Shown here: one piece after another, positions 1-9,096 of the stretch
Position numbering within the stretch: position 1 is the first letter of the stretch
How the letters are laid out: each line of letters starts with the position of its first letter
Notes under the pieces: model-generated
What the model was told of the DNA's origin: nothing
Seen by the model: the letters and a program-made list of their open reading frames with translations, nothing else
The model's database searches: none
Source: JBGSYN01 sp041750975
GTDB lineage: Bacteria > Pseudomonadota > Alphaproteobacteria > Geminicoccales > Geminicoccaceae
Length of the DNA stretch: 13,379 nt
Reading direction: 5' to 3'
Assembly (NCBI GenBank): GCA_041750975.1
Contig: JBGSYN010000034.1
Coordinates: 1 to 13,379, forward strand
Program-made: the position numbers and the translations under genes

Positions 1-1793
1 GCCTTACGCTCAATCCTGGCCGGGCGCGCTGAATTCCGGTTGGCGCCGCGCTTCGCGGCGAAAACACGTACGGGATCGCGCTTGCCCTTGACGATGATGG
101 GCTCCAAGGGCTCGAAGCGGAAAGCCGGATCGGCGGCGACGGCGGCCTGAATGGATTCGCTTGCCAGGATCGATTGGGACGGTGCCGCGTCGCACAGGCG
201 CGACGCCAGATTGACCGGATCGCCGAGCACCGTGAAGTCCATGCGGTCGCGCGCACCCATCGCACCCATGACCACCTCGCCGGCGCTGAGGCCGATGCCG
301 ACATGCAGATCCCACTCCGGACGTTCGTCGAGCAGCTGCGCCATCGCCTCCTGGATGTCGAGCGCACAGGCGACCGCACGGTGTTCCATCGTCTCGCCGA
401 GGAATACCGCAACGAGGGCGTCGGCAATGAATTTGTCGACATCGCCGCCATGAGACGCGACGATCCTGGTCTGGGTATCGAGGTAGAGATTGAGCATTTC
501 GACCACGACTTCCGGCTTGACGGTTTCGGCAAACGCCGTGTAGCCGCGGATATCGGAGAACAGCATCGCCGCGGGCCGCCGTTCGCCGACCCGCGAAATG
601 CCGGTCGCATCGGCCGCCCGGATCGCCGTGACGGTGCCATGCGAGACGAATTTCATCAGCTGGAGACGCTCGGCCAGCTCGCGAATCATCGTGTTCATGC
701 GCTCGGCCAGATCGCCGATCTCGTCATTGGAGCGGACGCCTTCGACCCGGGTCGAGAAATCGCCGCCGCCGACCAGGTTGGCCACCTCGCCGATCCGCAG
801 GATCGGTCTGGTCAGCCGGCGCGAGAAGAAAGCCGCTGCGAGGGCCGCCGCACAGAAGCCGGCGATAATCCAGAGGGCCAGATTGCGGTTCATCTGGCCG
901 ATGACCGCATAGGCGTTGCGCTCGCCGAGTTCGGTCACGACCGCCCATGGAAACGAGCCGGGGAACGCATAGGCACCCAAGGTCGCTTGCCCGTCGGATC
1001 GGGCATAGGCTTCGATCGTGGAGGCCCGGGCGCCGCTGCCGAGAAGACCCAAGGCCGAAGCGACAATCGCCCTTTCACTCAGATCGCGCGGCTCCGGTTC
1101 GAGCACCGTGCGGCCGGTCGCATCGATCACCGAGACCTCGCCGCGCCGCGCAAAAGGATGGGTTTCGATAAGTTCGGTGAGGGAACTGAGGTCGATCCGC
1201 GCACTGAGCGTCAGGGGCTGACCGGCGAACGTCGTGCGCAACGGGATGGCCACAGTGGCAAGCCAGGCGCCTGTCTTGTCGAGACGGGTGACCTCGGGGA
1301 TGCCGTAACTACCGGTCAGGCGAACGGTCTCGATCGCGGCAAGAGGAGTCCGCAGCACGGCGACCGGGTCAAGGCCGGCCGTCTTGAGCCGCGCCGAGTA
1401 GGTTTCGTCGGTCACCAGGATCGGCAGTTCGGAATGGCCGACATTGAGCTGCAGGGCGACGATATCCGGGATGTTGGTAAGCCCGAGCGTCATCAGCGAG
1501 ACCTTTTCGGGCACCGCCAGCGTCTCGCTGTCGATCCCGTTGCGGATCAACAGGAGGGGTGTCAGCCACTCGCCCTGATAGACGTTGTCGAGGCTCCTGC
1601 CGAGTTGATCGGCGGCGTCGACCAATTGCTCGTTCGCGGCACTCTTGAGCTCGTCCTGGGTGATCCGGACGAGATTCTGGCCGACCAGCACCAAGGGCGT
1701 GATCGCGATCAGCACGGCGAATAGGAAGAACTTGCCGCGAAGCGGAAACCGCAGGCGCCGTCTCGGGTGCCGCCTGCTCTCAGAAGCGGGCAC
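1..1793 (-). CDS. Membrane adenylate cyclase, dCache-HAMP-class III cyclase (3' end outside window)
   Basis: Predicted to make cAMP from ATP in the cytoplasm in response to a signal outside the inner membrane. The frame is open for 597 codons with no stop before the window edge. Order: basic N-terminus, membrane segment about 22-38, extracytoplasmic sensor about 40-298 that looks like a double Cache domain, second membrane segment about 304-323, HAMP about 324-376, then the class III catalytic domain from about 408. Seen in the catalytic domain: metal Asp414 (LFSDIRGYT), Lys454 and metal Asp458 (VDKFIADAL), Thr521, and transition-state Asn528 and Arg532 (TVLGDPVNLASRL). Lys plus Thr at the purine-reading positions favour ATP over GTP. 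Ala457 replaces the usual Gly before the second metal Asp. GTG at 1793 is the only reasonable start: an in-frame TGA lies two codons upstream, and GGTGAGAG sits about 2-5 bases before it. It overlaps the PKD gene by 14 bases, which implies coupled translation. The family is very sure; the ligand is unknown. Confidence 0.93.
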   Translation of the reverse strand, partial: MPASESRRHPRRRLRFPLRGKFFLFAVLIAITPLVLVGQNLVRITQDELKSAANEQLVDAADQLGRSLDNVYQGEWLTPLLLIRNGIDSETLAVPEKVSLMTLGLTNIPDIVALQLNVGHSELPILVTDETYSARLKTAGLDPVAVLRTPLAAIETVRLTGSYGIPEVTRLDKTGAWLATVAIPLRTTFAGQPLTLSARIDLSSLTELIETHPFARRGEVSVIDATGRTVLEPEPRDLSERAIVASALGLLGSGARASTIEAYARSDGQATLGAYAFPGSFPWAVVTELGERNAYAVIGQMNRNLALWIIAGFCAAALAAAFFSRRLTRPILRIGEVANLVGGGDFSTRVEGVRSNDEIGDLAERMNTMIRELAERLQLMKFVSHGTVTAIRAADATGISRVGERRPAAMLFSDIRGYTAFAETVKPEVVVEMLNLYLDTQTRIVASHGGDVDKFIADALVAVFLGETMEHRAVACALDIQEAMAQLLDERPEWDLHVGIGLSAGEVVMGAMGARDRMDFTVLGDPVNLASRLCDAAPSQSILASESIQAAVAADPAFRFEPLEPIIVKGKRDPVRVFAAKRGANRNSARPARIERK

Positions 1794-4700
1794 GCGCTCT
1801 CACCGCGGTCGTGTCCGTGGCGGAGCCGCAGGCGAGGCCGCTGCTGTCCTGGGCTTCGACAGTCACGGTGTAGTCGCCGGGGGTGGCGTAGCGATGCTTG
1901 ACGACAGCGCCGGCGCGGCGCGTGCCGTCGCCGAAATCCCAGACGATGGTGACGCCGTCGCCGTCCGGGTCGCGCGCGGCACTGGCATCGAAGATGAACA
2001 CGTCATGCGCGGCGCCGATCGGACCCTCGATCTCCGGGCCGGCATCGACCAGGGGTGCGGCGTTGATGCGGATCCGCGCCGTATCGGCGGCCATGCCGCA
2101 AGCGGCACCGGTCTCGTCGGCGACGGTCAGCGTCGCCCGATAGGACCCGGGCGTCTCGAAGCTGCGCTCGACCTCCCAACCATCCAGGGAGACACCATCG
2201 TCGAAGCTCCAGGTGGATCGGGAAAGCTTGCCGTCATGGTCGACCGAGCCTGCCGCATCGAAGGTCAGGAGATCGCCGGGACAGGCCAGGCGATCGGGCC
2301 CGGCCTCGGCTTCGGGGCTGCGATTGACCCGGGCGAAAACCGTTTCGGTCCGAACGCTGTTGGCGAGGCCGAGCTTGTCGTCGAGGGTCACGGCGACCGC
2401 GTAGAGGCCGGGCTCGGCGAACGCATGGTCGACCGAGGAACCGGTGAGTTCGGTGCCGTCGCCGAATTGCCAGACCGCCGAAACGCCGTTATTGGCGGCG
2501 GCGACCCAGTTGTGGCTCGAGCCGGCGCAGAGCGGCCACGGCGCTTGCAGCGACGCCAGGGCTGTCGGGTTGACGGAGATCTCGACGGTCGCGGTCGAGG
2601 CGCTGTTCTCGACGCCGGCATCGTCCGTAACCGTCAACGCAAGCCGGTAGATGCCGGGCTCGGTATAGCGGTGGCGGGCCTGCACCCCCGATGCCTCGGC
2701 ACCGTCGCCGAAATCCCAGGCGTAGTGGGTGATGGCGCCGTCCGGGTCGTTCGAGGCCGAAGCGTCGAACAACAGCTCTTCGCCCAAGGCCACCATCCTC
2801 GGTCCGCCCGCATCCGCGACCGGAGGTGCATTGGCGACCACGCGAAGCCGGCTGCCGATGGCACCACAGTCTCCCTCACCGCCCGCAAAATTCGCGGTCA
2901 GCAGGACCTCGTACTCGCCGGGCTCCACGAAACTGTGGGTGACGGTCGTTCCCGTAGCGGTCAGGTCATTGGGCAGCCCCCATTCGAAACTGCCCTGGCC
3001 GGCGCCCTCCACAAAAGATGTGACAGCCTGGAAGGTGACGGGCACGCCCGTCGCGACGCGTACCGGCCCATCGATCGAAACCCTGGGCGCTTCGAACACC
3101 GTGACTGTCGTCTCGTCGGTATCGAGCGGGTTGCAGATGCCGCTGCTCTCACCGGTGATGGTCAGGATCACGCGGTACTCGCCCGGCCGATCGTAGAGAT
3201 GGGTCGGCCTCTCGCCGCCACCGGTCGAACCATCGCCGAAACTCCAGGAGAACAGGTTGACCGCCCCATCGGCATCGGTCGAGAGGGAGCCGTCGAACCG
3301 GATCGTCTGATTGGTGCAGGCCTTGACGGGCGCTCCCGCTCTGGCGATCGGCGCCTCGCGGATAATGGCGGCGATACGGTCGCGGTGAATGCCGTTATCG
3401 GTGCCGGTCTCGTCGCGGACCGTCAAGGTCACAGGGTAGACGCCGGGCTGCTCGTAAGTCTTGGCCGGATTGACGATGGCCGCCGACGTGTTGTCACCGA
3501 AATCCCATTCATAGCGAAGCAGTCCGCCATCCGGGTCCGACGACGCGCTGGCATCGAACAGGATGCTCTCACCGGAACAGACGTCGCGATTGCCGCCTGC
3601 AACCGCGATCGGCCGGCTATCGATGATCACACGGGTCGGGTCGACAGCCCGTGCGTTATCGAGCAGCGAGCCGTCATCGACCGTGAGCGATACCGGATAG
3701 ATGCCGCTGCGCGGGTAGGTATGGGTCACGGTCCTTCCGGTGAGTGCCGCGGAGCCGTCGCCCGGATCCCAGCTGAAGATGAGGGCATCGCCATCGGCGT
3801 CGACCGAGCCCGAGCCGTCGAGCGTGACAATAAGCCGATCGGTCCGGATATCGGGGCCGGCTTCGGCAATCGGCGCATGGTTGACGTGGATGCGGATCTC
3901 GTCGGACGTCGACGCGTTGATCGTGCCACTGTCGTCGATCACGGTGAGCTGGGCGGTGTAGACGCCCGGCTGATCGAAGACACGCGTCGGCGCCTCGCCG
4001 AAGACCGGTGTCGCAAGGTCGTCGAAATCCCAGCGAAAGACCCTGATCGTCCCGTCCGGATCGAAGGAAGCCGTACTGCTCACTCGCAGCTCGGTGCCGG
4101 GTTCGACGAGAACGTCCGGACCGGCATTGGCGACCGGCGGCGCGTTCACGGCGACCAGCACCTCGTCGACATCGAAGGCCGCCTCGTGGCCGCTGTCGTC
4201 GCGGACGATGAGCTCGACCCGATAGCGGCCGGGTATGTCGAAGCTCCGCGTGACCTGACGGCCACGGGCTTCGCTGCCGTCCTCGAAGCGCCAGAGATAA
4301 TCATCGATGGTCCCGTCCGGATCGACCGAACCGGACCCGTCCAGGACCGATTCCTGGCCGGGTGCGACGATCAGATCCGGTCCGGCATCGGCAATGGGAG
4401 TCTGGTTGATGCGAACCGATGCCGTATCGCGGTCGATATTGAGCGGAGCGCCCGAATCGTCACGGACGTTCAGGCTGACTTCGTAGATACCGGGTTCCCG
4501 ATAGGCATGGCGCACGATCCGGCCCGTGCCCACTTCGCCGTCGCCGAAGGTCCACTCATAGGTTGTGATCTCGCCGTCCGGATCGCTGGAGCCGCCGCCA
4601 TCGAACACGACCTCGCTCGCCGTCACGAACTGATCCGGACCGCTAGCGGCAATGGGGGCGGCACTGACGACGACAGAAAACGCGGTCTCGGCAGTATCGG

Positions 4701-6639
4701 ACAAGGTCGCCGAATTGTCCCGCAAGGTCAGCCTTACCTGATAGATGCCCGGCGCGGCGTACGCGTATTCGACACGGTCGCCCTCGCCGATGGCGCCATC
4801 CCCGAACTCCCAGAAATAGGAAAGGATCTCGCCATCGAGGTCGCTCGATTCCGTGGCATCGAAACGAGCGACCTCGCCGACCGCGATCGGCCTGTCAGGC
4901 CGGGTGGAGGTCGGCACAGGCGGTGCATTGACCCCTATTCTGACGATATCCGAAGCGGTGCTGTTGGCGACGCCCGCGTCATCCGTGACCGTCAGTCTTG
5001 CGGTGTAGATGCCGGGGATCTGGTATACGTGATCGACAGCCGGCTCGTTGCCGCTCGCACCGTCGCCGAAATCCCATCGCCATTGGCCGATCTCGCCGTC
5101 GATGTCGTAGCTGGCGCTACCATCGAAGCGCACGGTCTGGCCGATCGCCGCATCGCGCCCTTCGCCTGCCTCGGCGACGGGTGGAAAATTGATCGTCACC
5201 AGGCGCTGCGCGACGCCGAAATTGCAGGGATGGTCGGCACCGTCCGCAACGCGCAGGATGCTGTGATAGAGGCCCGGCGAATCGAACCGCTTGCGGGCTA
5301 CCGCACCGCTCGCCTGACTGCCGTCGCCGAAGCTCCACAGGAAGCTCTCGATCGGCCGATCGCTTGGCACCGAGCCGGAGCCGTCGAACAGGATCTCATC
5401 GCCCGGTGCGGCGACCGTCGGCTCGCCCGCCACCGCCGTCGGACGATTGCGAATGTGAACCGGAACCCGGATCGAACTCCCGTCGCCGACCCGGTCCGAG
5501 ATGCCGAGAATGCGAAGCTCGGCGTCGTAGGTTCCTGGATTGTCATAGCGATGAACGACGACCGGTGCTTCGGACGCATTGCCGTCGCCGAACAGCCAGT
5601 GCGTTTGCAGCGGGCCGTCGCCGGCAGTTCCGCTGGCGTCGAATGCGACCGCTTTGCAATCTGCAAGCGGCGTCGCCACCGCCACCGGTGTCGGCCGTTG
5701 TGCCGGCGGCAGGAGCCGCGCCGGGAGCTCGAAAGCCAGGGGTCGCCTATCAGGATCATAGAGCGAGAACGTGGCGTCGTTGGGCGTCTCATCGCCGCCC
5801 CGGAATTCGATCGCCGTCCGGCCTTCCGGCACGATGAATTCATCGGAAGCCCAAACGTCCTGGCCGGACACGTTAAGGGGCTCGCCACTGTAGGACGAGA
5901 CGAGGTCGAGCGAGGCGAAGGCGCTGTCGAAATTCTGGAGCGTGACTTGCTGGCCGGCCGGTGCCTCGAACCGAAGCTCGACCCCCTCGGGAGTGGCGGG
6001 CCAGCGGAGGGTCGGGCGATAGGCGAACGTGCGAACATCCTCGGCCGCTTCGCTGTCGTCCGGCGACAGACTGACCTCGAAGGCAAAGACATTGCCGTCG
6101 TCACCGGCCTCGCCGATGACGTCCAGCCGGAAATAGGCACGACCCTCAAGGATCTCGCCCTGGCTCGCCCTTAAGGGCGTGAGCGCGATCCAGCGGTTAT
6201 CGCTGGCTTCCTCCGACCCGAAGCGCTGCTCGGCAATCACGGTGCCGGCATCCTCCGGCATGGCGGATGCGTCGGCCGGGTTTGCGGCAGCACCATCGGC
6301 TACGGGCTGAGACAGCGGGAAGTTCGTGTACGCACCGTCGCCGCCGAGCAGGCGAAACATCGTCGTACTGTTGACGAAACTGCCGTAAGGCGTGTCGTGC
6401 TCGCCGGCCGCCTCAGGGTCGAAGACACGCAGGAAAAGCGTTTCGGCGAACCCTTCCGGCACGCTGATGAAGAGATGCTCGCTGTAGTCGACGTCGCCCT
6501 CGCGGCTCAGGGCCCCGGGGCCGTAAACCACATTGAGAGGCACCGTCTGGGCGAGTGCTCGATCGGCTGCGCACAAAGCCAACGATGCAAGGCCGCAAAC
6601 CAACGAGGCTGCGAAACAACCCATTCGCCCGGTCGTCAT
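1780..6639 (-). CDS. Exported protein with 15 tandem PKD domains
   Basis: A 1619-residue protein with a signal peptide (about 1-31, ending ALAQ), an unrecognised, probably beta-rich N-terminal region (about 32-310), then 15 PKD (polycystic kidney disease, Ig-like) domains of about 85-88 residues from about 316 to the end. Most repeats show the same skeleton: N-x-PP-x-A-x-AG, FDxSxSxDxDG, WxFGDG, then PGxYxxxLTVxDxxG. Domains 1, 11 and 13 are the most divergent. Some carry paired cysteines, for example domain 10 (ACTNQ and GICNP) and domain 14 (ACPGD and ACGMA), which could form disulfides in the periplasm. There is no membrane anchor, sorting signal or enzyme domain. PKD arrays usually act as rigid spacers or bind protein or carbohydrate. 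ATG at 6639 has GGGGGACGAAGG just upstream. It starts 63 bases after the LysM-FecR gene and overlaps the cyclase gene, so it is probably in one transcript with both. Surface or periplasmic scaffold of the cyclase system is my inference. Confidence 0.93.
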   Translation of the reverse strand: MTTGRMGCFAASLVCGLASLALCAADRALAQTVPLNVVYGPGALSREGDVDYSEHLFISVPEGFAETLFLRVFDPEAAGEHDTPYGSFVNSTTMFRLLGGDGAYTNFPLSQPVADGAAANPADASAMPEDAGTVIAEQRFGSEEASDNRWIALTPLRASQGEILEGRAYFRLDVIGEAGDDGNVFAFEVSLSPDDSEAAEDVRTFAYRPTLRWPATPEGVELRFEAPAGQQVTLQNFDSAFASLDLVSSYSGEPLNVSGQDVWASDEFIVPEGRTAIEFRGGDETPNDATFSLYDPDRRPLAFELPARLLPPAQRPTPVAVATPLADCKAVAFDASGTAGDGPLQTHWLFGDGNASEAPVVVHRYDNPGTYDAELRILGISDRVGDGSSIRVPVHIRNRPTAVAGEPTVAAPGDEILFDGSGSVPSDRPIESFLWSFGDGSQASGAVARKRFDSPGLYHSILRVADGADHPCNFGVAQRLVTINFPPVAEAGEGRDAAIGQTVRFDGSASYDIDGEIGQWRWDFGDGASGNEPAVDHVYQIPGIYTARLTVTDDAGVANSTASDIVRIGVNAPPVPTSTRPDRPIAVGEVARFDATESSDLDGEILSYFWEFGDGAIGEGDRVEYAYAAPGIYQVRLTLRDNSATLSDTAETAFSVVVSAAPIAASGPDQFVTASEVVFDGGGSSDPDGEITTYEWTFGDGEVGTGRIVRHAYREPGIYEVSLNVRDDSGAPLNIDRDTASVRINQTPIADAGPDLIVAPGQESVLDGSGSVDPDGTIDDYLWRFEDGSEARGRQVTRSFDIPGRYRVELIVRDDSGHEAAFDVDEVLVAVNAPPVANAGPDVLVEPGTELRVSSTASFDPDGTIRVFRWDFDDLATPVFGEAPTRVFDQPGVYTAQLTVIDDSGTINASTSDEIRIHVNHAPIAEAGPDIRTDRLIVTLDGSGSVDADGDALIFSWDPGDGSAALTGRTVTHTYPRSGIYPVSLTVDDGSLLDNARAVDPTRVIIDSRPIAVAGGNRDVCSGESILFDASASSDPDGGLLRYEWDFGDNTSAAIVNPAKTYEQPGVYPVTLTVRDETGTDNGIHRDRIAAIIREAPIARAGAPVKACTNQTIRFDGSLSTDADGAVNLFSWSFGDGSTGGGERPTHLYDRPGEYRVILTITGESSGICNPLDTDETTVTVFEAPRVSIDGPVRVATGVPVTFQAVTSFVEGAGQGSFEWGLPNDLTATGTTVTHSFVEPGEYEVLLTANFAGGEGDCGAIGSRLRVVANAPPVADAGGPRMVALGEELLFDASASNDPDGAITHYAWDFGDGAEASGVQARHRYTEPGIYRLALTVTDDAGVENSASTATVEISVNPTALASLQAPWPLCAGSSHNWVAAANNGVSAVWQFGDGTELTGSSVDHAFAEPGLYAVAVTLDDKLGLANSVRTETVFARVNRSPEAEAGPDRLACPGDLLTFDAAGSVDHDGKLSRSTWSFDDGVSLDGWEVERSFETPGSYRATLTVADETGAACGMAADTARIRINAAPLVDAGPEIEGPIGAAHDVFIFDASAARDPDGDGVTIVWDFGDGTRRAGAVVKHRYATPGDYTVTVEAQDSSGLACGSATDTTAVRARARF
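1789..5694 (-). repeat. Array of 15 diverged PKD-encoding repeats, period about 260 bp
   Basis: The C-terminal four fifths of the PKD gene is a tandem array of about 260-bp units. They recur at DNA level mainly over the WDFGDG codons (plus-strand reading like gccgtcgccgaaatccca) and the DPDG codons (ccgtccggatc or ccgtccgggtc). The units differ clearly in sequence, so the array looks old rather than freshly expanded. Recombination between units could still change copy number. Confidence 0.85.
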
Positions 6640-6702
6640 CCTTCGTCCCCCATTGTCAGGCGCCTTTTTTGGGTATCGCAGCGACTTCTGCCGCCCACCG
6701 GA

Positions 6703-9066
6703 TCAGTCGAACCGCCGCACGGTTGCGTTGCCGGCATAATCTTCCACCGTAACCTCGACCAGCTTGAGTGGGCCGGCGCCAGGCGGCAAGGTCTCGCGAT
6801 AGAGGCCGGATATAGGATCGTACCGCAAATAGCCGTTTCGCTCCTGGCTGCCGATTGTCATCGTATAGTGTGCAGCCTGCTTCAGGCCGGCTGCATCGCT
6901 CGCCTCGACCGCAATCTCGATCGCCTCGCCGGCTCCGCCGGGACGCCATATTTCGGCCTCGCCCACCGCCGGCGGATCGAGATCCAAAAGCACTTCCAAT
7001 TCCTGGACGACGACGTTGCCGACCCGGTCGGTGGCGACGAATTTGATCGGGTTGGGCCCGGGCTGCAGCGACACAACCGTCTCGAACTTGCCGTCGGCAA
7101 TTCTCAGATCGGTGCCATTGACTTCAAGCTTGAGGGCGTCCTCGGCGTCGCCCCAGAGCTGCAGCCAGCGTGCCGAAATGGCCCGCGGGGGCGGCTCCCC
7201 GAAGGAAAGCGACGGCGGCGCCGCGTCGCGAACGGCAACGAAACCGTTTTCGCCCTCTGTGGTACCGCTGACGGCGACAATCTGGACCGTGTAAACCGCC
7301 CCCGCTTCATTCGCGGGGACCGTAATGGCGAACCTGCCATCCGTTTCGACCAAGGTGTCAGCAACCACGGCGCCAAGTTTGTCCCGCACGATCAGCCGCG
7401 AGCCAGGCTCCGCGGTCGAACTGCCGCTGACACCGAGTTCGTCGCCTCGCGTCAGGAACCGTCTGTCGCCGTCCGCCGGAATCGTCGGATCGAAGGAAAT
7501 CTCTGCCGTACGATCGGCCCGGTAGGTGAAATGGCGGACCCGGCTGGTTCGATTGCCGGCAAGATCGACCGCTTCCAAGGCTACTTCGTTCAAGCCGGGC
7601 ACGGCCTGGATGTGCGCCTCGAATTTGCCGATCTCGTTGAGCGGCACGGGCTGGGCGTTGACGGTCAGCCTGACGCGAAGTTCACTTTCGCCTGCGATGA
7701 CGACTTCGGGTGCTCGAACGATCTCGTCCTCGACCGGGCTGAGCACGGTGAGATAGGGAGGCGAGTTGTCGAGCACTGCTTCAAAGGAGCTGACCAGACT
7801 GCGCTCGCCCGGCAGGCCGAATGTATCGAGGGCCGAAATTCGCCAGAAATAGTCGCCTGGCTCGAGCCCATCGATCTGTTTGGCGGTATCGGTCAGGCCC
7901 CACTCGGAGACTTTCATCGCATTGAAATCGGTATCGTCCGCAACTTCGAGCCAGTAGCCCGCGGCATCGACCGGCCCCTGCCATTCGAGATCGACCCGTC
8001 CATTGAAAATCTGCGACTGATCTGCAGGCTGCAGCAATTGCGGCCGCTCGAGCACATCCACTTCCATGAGATCGCCATCGTTCGCCGGGACCAGAGCGCC
8101 TTCGTTCTTGGCAAGGCCGATGGTCTGGCCACGCGCGCGGATGCGCATCTCGGCGTCATCGTAATTGGCGAACCGCGACGCCTCGCTATCGTGGCTGACC
8201 CAGAAGTCGGCCGAGGTCGCCTCGGTTTCGACGCCCGGCACATCGACTTCGAAATCGGCGCGCGTGTGGAGTTGGTTGAGCAGCGCATAGAAATCCCCCT
8301 CGACCAGGCTGACCTTGGTGGTTTCGGCGCCGGTCAGGGGATCGCTTCGCATCCGCTGAATGACGGCATTCGAGTGCGCGTTCAGCCGCAGCCGGCTCAG
8401 ATCGCGGAATGTCACCTGGGCGGTCGATGCGGAGAGGGTCCGCAGCCGCTCGAACTCGATCAGAATGTCGTTCAACTCGCGACCGGTCCAAAGGGGCTCG
8501 ATCGGACTGCGGCCTTCGACATTGCCCTGAACATCGCTGAGCACGGCCTCAGCCGCGCGATCGCGTTGCTCCAGCGAGATATCGAGCGCCTGCTGGGCAT
8601 ATGTCTTGGACTCATTGGCATAGACGACGACTTCGCTCCAGTCGCCCTCGGTCCGGTACTCCACAGCGGTCTCGCGTTTCTTGATCGCCGTACCGATTTC
8701 GACCGGGGCGAAGATTCTGGCACCCTCGGCGGTCGCCCGTTGAATCGACGCCAAAGAGAAAGCAAGAGCCTCGTCGGCGGCGGCGACCTGAACCACGGGA
8801 ATCTTGAGCTCGATCCCCGGACGGACATCGACGACCGAGCCCAGGCCGCTCAATTCGATGATTTGCGGCCAGAGGTCGGCGTCCTTCAGATAGCGCGCGG
8901 CGAGATCGCGAATGCTTTCTCCTTCGGCGACGCGTACCGTGGTCAGAGGGCCCTCGATGCTGACCACCGCAAAGGCTGCCGGCGCCACAAGGAGAGAGGC
9001 GATGCCAAGGCATCCGAGAACGACGCGGACCTTCGGTATTCGCCCGTTTCTACAGCGGACAGACAT
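6703..9066 (-). CDS. Exported LysM-FecR protein with Ig/FnIII-like domains
   Basis: A 787-residue exported protein. Order: signal peptide about 1-33 (basic MSVRCRNGR, hydrophobic core, cut near AFA); LysM domain about 42-91 (VRVAEGESIRDLAARYL to PGIELKIP), a fold that binds peptidoglycan; FecR-type domain about 174-310 (VQGNVEGR, LRTLSASTAQVTF, LSRLRLNAHS, KVSLVEGDFY); a fibronectin-like domain about 342-432; and a run of about four bacterial Ig-like domains to the end, two with the LNEVALEAVDLAGN / PNPIKFVATDRVGN pattern. In this domain setting FecR is a periplasmic sensing or binding module, not the FecI-type anti-sigma regulator, and no sigma factor or TonB receptor is nearby. I chose ATG 9066 over the ATG 28 codons upstream because the signal peptide starts there and AAGG lies 8 bases before it. 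First gene of the block leading to the PKD protein and the cyclase. Its partner role is inferred. Confidence 0.9.
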   Translation of the reverse strand: MSVRCRNGRIPKVRVVLGCLGIASLLVAPAAFAVVSIEGPLTTVRVAEGESIRDLAARYLKDADLWPQIIELSGLGSVVDVRPGIELKIPVVQVAAADEALAFSLASIQRATAEGARIFAPVEIGTAIKKRETAVEYRTEGDWSEVVVYANESKTYAQQALDISLEQRDRAAEAVLSDVQGNVEGRSPIEPLWTGRELNDILIEFERLRTLSASTAQVTFRDLSRLRLNAHSNAVIQRMRSDPLTGAETTKVSLVEGDFYALLNQLHTRADFEVDVPGVETEATSADFWVSHDSEASRFANYDDAEMRIRARGQTIGLAKNEGALVPANDGDLMEVDVLERPQLLQPADQSQIFNGRVDLEWQGPVDAAGYWLEVADDTDFNAMKVSEWGLTDTAKQIDGLEPGDYFWRISALDTFGLPGERSLVSSFEAVLDNSPPYLTVLSPVEDEIVRAPEVVIAGESELRVRLTVNAQPVPLNEIGKFEAHIQAVPGLNEVALEAVDLAGNRTSRVRHFTYRADRTAEISFDPTIPADGDRRFLTRGDELGVSGSSTAEPGSRLIVRDKLGAVVADTLVETDGRFAITVPANEAGAVYTVQIVAVSGTTEGENGFVAVRDAAPPSLSFGEPPPRAISARWLQLWGDAEDALKLEVNGTDLRIADGKFETVVSLQPGPNPIKFVATDRVGNVVVQELEVLLDLDPPAVGEAEIWRPGGAGEAIEIAVEASDAAGLKQAAHYTMTIGSQERNGYLRYDPISGLYRETLPPGAGPLKLVEVTVEDYAGNATVRRFD

Positions 9067-9096
9067 TCGGTGTGCCTTTTTTGCAACCCCTTCCTG

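Noticed and set aside
174..1724. Plus-strand open frame opposite the cyclase
   Set aside because: The minus-strand reading has full Cache, HAMP and cyclase motifs, so this is its shadow.
1645..6174. Plus-strand open frame of about 1500 codons opposite the PKD gene
   Set aside because: It mirrors the PKD array: strong third-position GC bias on the minus strand removes stop codons from the opposite frame. It has no domain, signal peptide or ribosome site.
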